Shown here: positions 41,001 to 49,900 of the stretch, one piece after another | How the letters are laid out: every line of letters starts with the position of its first letter | Numbering within the stretch: position 1 is the first letter of the stretch | Assembly (NCBI GenBank): GCA_029962745.1 | Contig: CM057153.1 | Location: forward strand, 39,539,612 to 39,603,611 | DNA from: Echinometra lucunter | Taxonomy: Eukaryota; Echinodermata; Echinoidea; Camarodonta; Echinometridae | Length of the DNA: 64,000 bases | Reading direction: 5' to 3' | Translations under genes and position numbers: made by a program | Notes under the pieces: generated by a model | Told to the model about the DNA's origin: nothing | Database searches by the model: none | Seen by the model: the letters and a program-made list of their open reading frames with translations, nothing else

Positions 41001-43747
41001 ACTGCCTTATGCTAACCTTACCATACAAAAAGTAAGAGAGAGCAAACATGCAAGACAGAGAGGGAGAGAGAGAGAGAGGGAGAGAAACTTAACCTGTCGA
41101 ACACCAAGCCGAAGATTACTTGGGCTAGGTCGATAGAAAATACATGTGTCTTACTGAAATCAAATTGTGCTTAACAGGTTGATTTCTGGTGTTTAATAAG
41201 TTATTGATAAGATCCATTTTCCAACAAAATGTGTGATTTCTGACTGTGGTAATTAACGTTTTGGCTACTTTGGAAGAACTGCTATACCTTTGAAAGATCC
41301 ATCAAAGCTTGCAATGTTTCTGAATCATCAACAACAGTTTCTTTAACATCTGCATCCAGTGACAGATACGCTAAGCCTTCAGCTGCCCACTTCTTCAAGT
41401 CATGGTCTTTCTGCGCATTCACCAGAAATCTATCCAAAAAATAAAAAAGTTCACAAAAGCCTAAATTCAGGAGTTAACAAAACTATAACATAAGAACAAT
41501 AAATCAAAACCAACACATTAATAAATGTTGACGAATGCACTTTCATATCTTCAATAGAATTATCTAATAACATTACTTTGCATAAGATACATGTGCATGT
41601 ATCTCAGCATGACAGTCAGTGAAAAATCAGTATAAGTGGAAATGAAAACTATCAAACTGGTTTATAAAAAAAACCAACACATAAACAAACAAAATCAGAC
41701 AATGATCTCTTCTCTTTAATCACACACTGTACATGAAACTAACTGCAACATTAAAACATGTGAAGAATTTGAAATGATAAACTTATAATATATATATATA
41801 TATATACTGCTCAAAACTTTTATAATTTACTTAGCATTGAAAAATATGTTTAAGAAATTTAGAAGAGTGTACAGTACAAATGCTTCGGGGAAAAAAATGT
41901 TCAGTTTGCAACCAACAGAGGGTGCCACGACACACTGAGCCTGTTTAACCCATTCGTGACAGAGGTCCACATTTTGTGGTTTGGCCTAATATCTTTTGAT
42001 GCAAAGCCCTAAAAATCATACCAAATACATGAGCAGAAAGAGCAAAAAATTTTACACAAACTGTGCCCATTTTGGTTGCATCAATATTTGTTGTTTGATG
42101 CTGAAATTTTTTAAAAGGAAAATAAGCATTAAAATCCTTAAATTGGCAATGCGATAGAAAGTTTAAAATCACCATTTTCCCCTGCAAATTGGCAACTTTT
42201 TGACTTCTCATCATAATTTCTGTCAATTTATATTCATTTCAGATACATGACATTTTATAAGAAAAATGTAGCAATAAAATAAACATGTTGGTGTTGCCAA
42301 TTTGAAGAATAAAAGCTGATTAAATTAGGCTTTAAATAATTCCTGTCATGAATGGGTTAACACATAAATCCTTTGTTGGATTTGTGCATTGAAATATAAC
42401 CAGGAAGTGTTAAATACATGTAAATTGGCAAAGGAATTCCAATTCATTACACACATGCACACACTTATGCATCATATCGCATTTCAAAGGTCTGATATTC
42501 TGTTGAATTTCCAAGATTTCAAAACCAACACATAACATCCACTAGAATTTGAACATACATGTACCTTCTGACTTCATTGGCAAGCTTAACGATAGATCCA
42601 TCAGCAAGAGGCTTTAAACTGAAGTCTGTTCCTCCAGCAGATCCCAGCTTGCAAAGTCCAACTAGTGCTCTCACTTTGATGTGATCATTGGATGACTTGT
42701 AAAGATCTTTCAAGATGGACACTCCATTCTGCAGGACTCCTGTACAGTGCTCTTTCTTACCGGCAGCATGGATGATAGCTTCTAGAGCTACTCTCTGCAA
42801 GGGGAGAGAACAAATGTAAACAATCATTGCAGGACTTGTGCAAGGTTCTACAACACTGCATCTTGAGTGACTTTTACTCCATAGGTCTAATTAATTTTCT
42901 ACATTAGCCCAATACCTAACTTAATTCCTGGACCAAACACTATTCCTAAAACCCTGGACCTTACCTGGCAAGGGGAGACGGGCATTTTTTTTACCTTACC
43001 ATATAAATTTGAAATTCTTGAATGTTAAAATTTTAAATGGGGGGGGGGGGGGGGTGAAGAATTCCAAATGTGGGGTCCATGTGCACCAGATAGTGTCTTT
43101 GACCCCACATTATTAAAGCTGAACACTACATGTGGCAAATGATTCAAGCAAACTTATCAAGAAGTGAAAGAAAATACCATCTCAAACTAGTAATACACAC
43201 ACACACACACACACACAAATTTACCTGGTGAATGACATCATCACTGGCTGCCATGGCGATCATAACTTGAAGGACTCCCTCACGGCCAAGAAGTTTCTGG
43301 CCGACCTCGGAAGGTCCTTGCAGGAGTGATGAGATAGCTGTTAAAACCTCCATGTTTGTCTCCATGCTATTTACATTGAATTTCTCACTGTTAAACAAAG
43401 AAAAGAAATTGTGCACGATGTTGTCATCATTGTTGTTCACAGTGAATAAGTTACTGCATAACAAATGAATTAATTAATGGAATTTATCACTTGATGAAAA
43501 CTGAATGAAGTAACAAATGATTTAGGAGAGGAAAGCCCGAAGGGTCAAAGTCGAAGTTCATTCATCCTCTCTAAGGCATAGGGGACACCAAATACGTACA
43601 TGTAATATTAACAATAATAATAATAGTAATAATAATAATAACAATAATAATAATAAAAACAATAATAATAATAAGAATAATTATAATAATTATAATAATA
43701 ATAATGATAATAATAACAATAACAATCATAATAATGATAAGAATAAT

Positions 43748-43791
<44 letters not shown>

Positions 43792-43849
43792 TAATAATAA
43801 TAATAATAATGATAATAATAACAATAACAATCATAATAATGATAATAAT

Positions 43850-43884
<35 letters not shown>

Positions 43885-43925
43885 TCATAATAATAATAAT
43901 AATAATTATCATTATAATAATAATG

Positions 43926-43988
<63 letters not shown>

Positions 43989-46900
43989 TTAATAATAATG
44001 ATAATAAACATCCAAGTTTGTCGTTACAGAATTAATGGTTGCCAAGTTGTTTATCACAAGACACTCTTGGATGTAAACTACAATATATGATGGATACATG
44101 ATGCCAGATGCTAGACTACAGGTGACTGAAGGATCCCTTCATCTTTCTTCTACCTTCTAATGGCACGACAAATAACCTTTAAAAAATTGAGGCAATAATA
44201 GGCTACACAAAGTCCACATACCTAACAAATTTATCAGCCAAGTCTTGGTAATACGCTCTCTGCTTGTCACTGCGCATCTCATAATAGAGTTTGCTGAGGG
44301 CAACAGATGCATGCATGCGGGTGTTTGGTGAGACGGGAAGACGCTTCAGTTCAGGAACCTGACCAGATACAGTCAACAGTTTGTGCAACCCTGGATGGAG
44401 ATAACAGACAAAGACAAGGTAAAAATCTATAAGAGTTGTTCTGTAAATAAGAGCATTATAATCATAATCTAATTGCAAAAAAAAAAAATACTGATTTCCG
44501 AGGAGTATGAGATGGTGATAAAAGTAGTTGAAAAAATAAGAGAATTGAGATCGGGATAAAAGTAGTTGAAAGAATAAAAATAAAAATGACCCCTGGCACC
44601 AGACTTTGTCAGTGGTGAATAAAGATAAAAATTACTGTTTAAGTACTATTATGTAAAACTTGTTTCATGAAATTTAATGAATAGAAGCTTCATGGGCTAC
44701 TGAATATTATACTTTTGTTATCAGAAGATGATGATGAACATACATCATACTAACCTCCATTTGTAAGGAAAGCCATGGCTCTTCCGGCTCCTTCTTTCCG
44801 AGGGATGAATTTGATGATCATATCGATGACGGCATCCCTCCCGTAACCAGAGACAGACTGATCAGTTAGAAGACCCAGGAAGAACATGAGCAATGCTTTG
44901 AACTCATTAGAGTAGTCTATAAGGAGAAATAACAAACTAACAAAGTTAAAGGCATTGGCTAACATTGTTATGATTTTAAAAAAATCTCATTTTGTTACTT
45001 AAAAATGGGATAAACATTAGGGTTATAGTGTAAAAATACCAGTGTGAAAGTTTCAGAGCATAATATCCACGGGAAGTATTTTTAAATATTAGAAATGTGA
45101 ACCAATGTTTGAAAAATATACGAGGGTCGGTTGCATAGACCCAACGTAAGGAGTGCGCATGCGCACATGACTCAACGGACCGCACTGTGTATATTGACGT
45201 ACAACGTGGCGGAAGGCAAGTAACGGTATTTTTGAATTCGCGCAAACGGTCCTCTTAGTTCAGTGTCTCTCGAGACGAAAGCTAATAAAATCGCGGTTTG
45301 CGTCAAACTTACAGCTTTTCCTTCCAAATTATGGTTGGTTTCAGGGTTTTTTAGTATGAATACAAGTACTCATACACATGTTTCATCTTAGTTTGAGAAT
45401 TTTTTAAATCAGCTGCTCACAAAGTTAGCCAATGCCTTTAAACCTGCTAATAGCAATCATTCACTGCTGGTCTGAGAGACTGGCAACAGCAAAAGAAAGG
45501 TGTTTGTTTACTTTGTATTCACATACATGTAAATCTATCAACAACAACAACAATAACAACAACAAAAAATGAAAATACATATTACATTGCAATATTTCAC
45601 TTGGTATATGGTCAAGCTAAAAAATAGGCCTTGCAAATCAATACAATCTTCAAATAATTACAAAACTGACATGACATAATCATTGTCATAATTCCATGAC
45701 AGCAGCAATGTGAACTCACCTGGTACTACAGCTTCATCACTGTTTTTAGCCTCTTGTTTATCTTTGCCTAGCATAGCTTGAATGGCAGTGAGAAGGATCC
45801 CTGCAGCAGCATTAGCAATGACTTCTGAATTTATTGAGATGTACTTGGCAAGAGTTTTCAAGGTGAGTTGTGTGATTACAGCAGTTGCCTGTCACCAAAT
45901 GAAAAAAGAATACTTGTTGTTGTCTTTATTTTGTTCATAACTTCCACTTTAATTAAACAATACCACATATTTCAGATTTACTCTATTTGGATCAAAAAAT
46001 GATAACCAAATCATGTTGCATTCACTTGAATATCACAAGTTTTTAGTCAAAAGGACAACTAAATGACAACTAAGCCCAAGTTAACGTGGAAAATTCTACA
46101 AAAAATATCCGTAACACATCATATTCAACCTGATTACTACTTCACATCTGATACGGGTAGACAAAATAGAATAATGTTCCTGAAGTATAACTGATGCAAA
46201 AGAATCCTAATATTTCATTCCATTTCTTGGATCTCCCCAACCCGTCTAGATCCTCCATTATATCTGTAGGACCATAGGGTAGCATTACATGAAATAATGA
46301 CAGATATTATAATGACAATCTTTAATTAATGCTCATGTATTGGATGATATATTTGACTGGCCAAAACACTTATCACTGAAATACCGGTAGACGATTCTCC
46401 TTAACAGTTAATTCTTTCAAAGCACTGGAACCGCTTTACTTAAGAGCAATTGCATTTTTTGTTTCTATGATTGATGCCAGGTCCAACAGAAGAAATACAA
46501 TATCAATTCAATAAATCTTTACCAAACCCTGTCTATGAAATATTACGCTGCCACAGTATACAAGCACAACTTACCCTCGATCTGTGTCCACTGCAAAGGC
46601 AAGAAATAACTCGTAAGCCTGCAACTACTAGTTCTGTATCCTCAGAAAACATGAGTTTCTTCATGTGCTCAACCCCGTTCTCTCCAAATATCCTTTCTGC
46701 CCCTGCTGATTCTCGGGCAAGGACGATGAGATTATTGGCAGCCTGAAAGAGTCAATTCAAAGAAAGTCAGTCAGGAGAAGAATGAAAATGAAAAGATGAT
46801 GTACCAAGTCACATGATGCAGAAAGGGCTTCTGTTCATATAATCTTGAATTATCTTGCAGCCAAATAGCATGGTTTCTCTGATACTGTGATGACCCTAAT

Positions 46901-49900
46901 GACATAATCTACCGAAGAACACTTTACTCACCCCAACATTAATTGGTTAAACGCTTGTTAGTTTCTCTATCTCTCTCAACAGTGATCTGTCTCAAAAGTG
47001 GCCTGCTTAAAGGTAAACATCGCAGGATTAAATTTTTTTATCTGTAGCTGTAAACTCCATAACAACAGCAAACAACTCTTCCTCTTGGCAAAACAACTAC
47101 TCCAACTAACAATATTTCTTTGATCTCTAAAAAAAAACACCTTATACTGCATGTGCAAGCACATGTGTGAAATAGGAAATGTTCTAGAGTATTTCTTTAT
47201 TTCTTTCTCCAGTGGAAGATTTCATAGTGCAGGCTGTCCTAGCTAATTGGTTGCTCAAGGGGCATCTGACCAGGTACCCGACCAGTGCCCCGGAACACAA
47301 AGATTTGCAATCAATCGCAAAGTTGTAACAGCCAATCAAGACCATTGTTTCATGCGCACCTCGTTTAACCCATTCGTGACAGAGGTCCACATTTTGTGGT
47401 TTGACCTAATAACTTTTGATGCAGAGCCCTAAAAATTATACCAAATACATGAGCAGAAAGAGTAAAAAATTCTACACAAACTGTGCCCATTTTGGTTGCG
47501 TCAATATTCGGTGTCTGATGCTGAAAATTTTTTTAAGGAAAATAAGCATTAAAATCCTTAAATTGGCAATGTGATAGAAAGTTTAAAATCACCCTTTTCC
47601 CATGCAAATTGGCAAGTTTTTGACTTCTCATCATAATTTCTGTCAATTTATATTCATTTCAGATACATGACGTTTTATAAGGAAAATGTTGCAATAAAAT
47701 AAACAATGTTGGTGTTGCCAATTTGAAGAATAAAAGCTGATCAAATTAGGCTTTAAATAATTCCTTTCACGAGTGGGTTAAAAAGGTGACCCTGGACGAA
47801 TCAGAATGGTTGTTTTAAATTTGCGATTGATTGCAAACCTTTGTGTTATGGGCCTCCAGATCAGGACTTACCTCTCTTCTCTTTTCCAGTCCTGCTGATT
47901 CATCAGATACAATAGTGAACATCTGATCTACTTTGCTATTGGTGGAAGACATTGACTTAACCTAGGGAGAGAAATCAGAAACAATACTGTCAGGAATTCT
48001 GACACTGAGGTAGAGGCATGGCCATCTAGTAGATAAGTCACAGGACTGTGGATCACATAAAATGGAGTTTGAGTCCCTGTGACTTTGGTTATGTCCTATG
48101 GCAAGACTGATCGACATTGGACACACTCGACCCAGATTATGGGAGTGCCTCGTAAGATGCAATGTTGAAATGCAATATACACTGACAAGGTTTAATTTCT
48201 TTATAACTCGGTAGAACAAAAATTTATCAGCCCACTGACATAATCTTCTGGACTGAAACTGGAGGTTTTCAAGCAATCTTACATAAATCAATGTACATTT
48301 CAACCACATAAAAATTTCACCAACAAAACTCTTCGAAACAGCCTATAATGCTCCTAAACTGATTAAGCCTGGATCACATATCACTCCGGGGCCCATGCGG
48401 CGAGTAAAAAACAGCCGTTTTGCCTATTTTATTACAGAGCAGTTCGTACGAACATGGGCAAAACGGTTGATTTTTACTAGCTGTACGGGCCCCGGAGTGA
48501 TATATGATCCAGGCTTTACATAGAAGACTTTTATTCAAAGGTTATGTACAGTTTTGGTAGGCCTTCAAAAGCAATTGTTAGTTTTTCTTCCTTTCAGCTG
48601 GTCAGGAGCTAGATAGAAGCAAAACTAAAATGCCGTGATTTTTTGTTTTCCTCCTCAAGTTACCCCCGGTATCAAACAAATGAAAGGTGAAAAATATTTC
48701 TGATCTCCGGTCAGCAAACATAAAATCAACAGTTGCCTGCACACGTGTAAAACCAGTGACAGTTCTGTTTACGCAACAGGTGTACACAGCGTTGCGATCA
48801 TTGTGCTGGGGGTCCTAGTGTAGCAGAGTGTAACCGTAACATTGCGTTCATTTCAAATATTTAAACTGAAATTTGCCAGAAATCATAAATGGAATATCAC
48901 ATGATTTCATGCATGCATCATTTTATGCAAAGCAGATAATGTAAGATTATATTTAAACAGTTTCATGCCAATCTCCTTTTTGCTACCGAAACTGTACATG
49001 AGCTGAACTACACTACCATACCCGCTGTCATATCACCCCTCGTTGAACTATAAGATGCAGCATGGATACATGTAGGTCCTATCACCAAAGCAAATTTTAT
49101 CAAGCATCATTCAAGGGCTACCAGTCCCAATATACACTACCATCATGTGCAACATTTTTATACCACCTGGGAATTTCTGGGTATTTCAATAATTTGGAAT
49201 ACATTCTTTTCTCTCATTGAATGATACATAACATGTTTAACATGTTTACTTCAGTGGTCAGTAGCACAGGAGTAATGGTATATGTATAAGCCCATATGAA
49301 TGTGTTGAAAATAAATGTATGTCTGAAAAAAAAAAATGTTTTAACTTTTTTTTTTCTTTGAGTTATTGCATTTTAGAAGGGTGGTCTTAAACTTTTGAAA
49401 ATAATGGCATCTGGAGCAATGTATTGATATTAGAACATATATTGTACACAGTTACATGCATAGTGACAAACAAATGACCACTCACTTTTTCTTTGATGAG
49501 AGCATTCATTCTAGTTAGCATGGCTTGTACAGATTTGTTGTTAGGATCCATATGGTTGAGTTGCATTGCTGACTTGAATGCTTCTTCTATCCGACCTAGA
49601 GCTTCCAAGGCTTGACACTTCCTAAACATGGCCTTGAAGTCTGAAGGTGTCAGGTCCAATGCTGAAACAAAGGAAAGACATGAAACATGATAAATGATGT
49701 GCTGCATTGTTAGCAGTCAATGGGGCATAAATCTATTTTTAACTACCTAGTAATTTTTTTTTTTCCAAAAACAAACATACCGGTAATGAAATTAATAGTT
49801 AGGTAAAGAAGGGCAAATATGGATGAAGAAATATATCTAGGAGTCATAGGAAAGGGCTAAGATTGACAAGTGAGAACAAGGAGACATATCGGATGGACCT

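Noticed and set aside
40495..42226. Two similar 93-codon minus ORFs ([10 protein letters not shown]...) as a gene family
   Set aside because: They are the same frame in two copies of a non-coding MITE; the third copy does not keep it.
43571..44090. Poly-isoleucine ORFs on both strands (128-146 codons)
   Set aside because: Direct translation of the (AAT)n microsatellite in unc45 intron 8.
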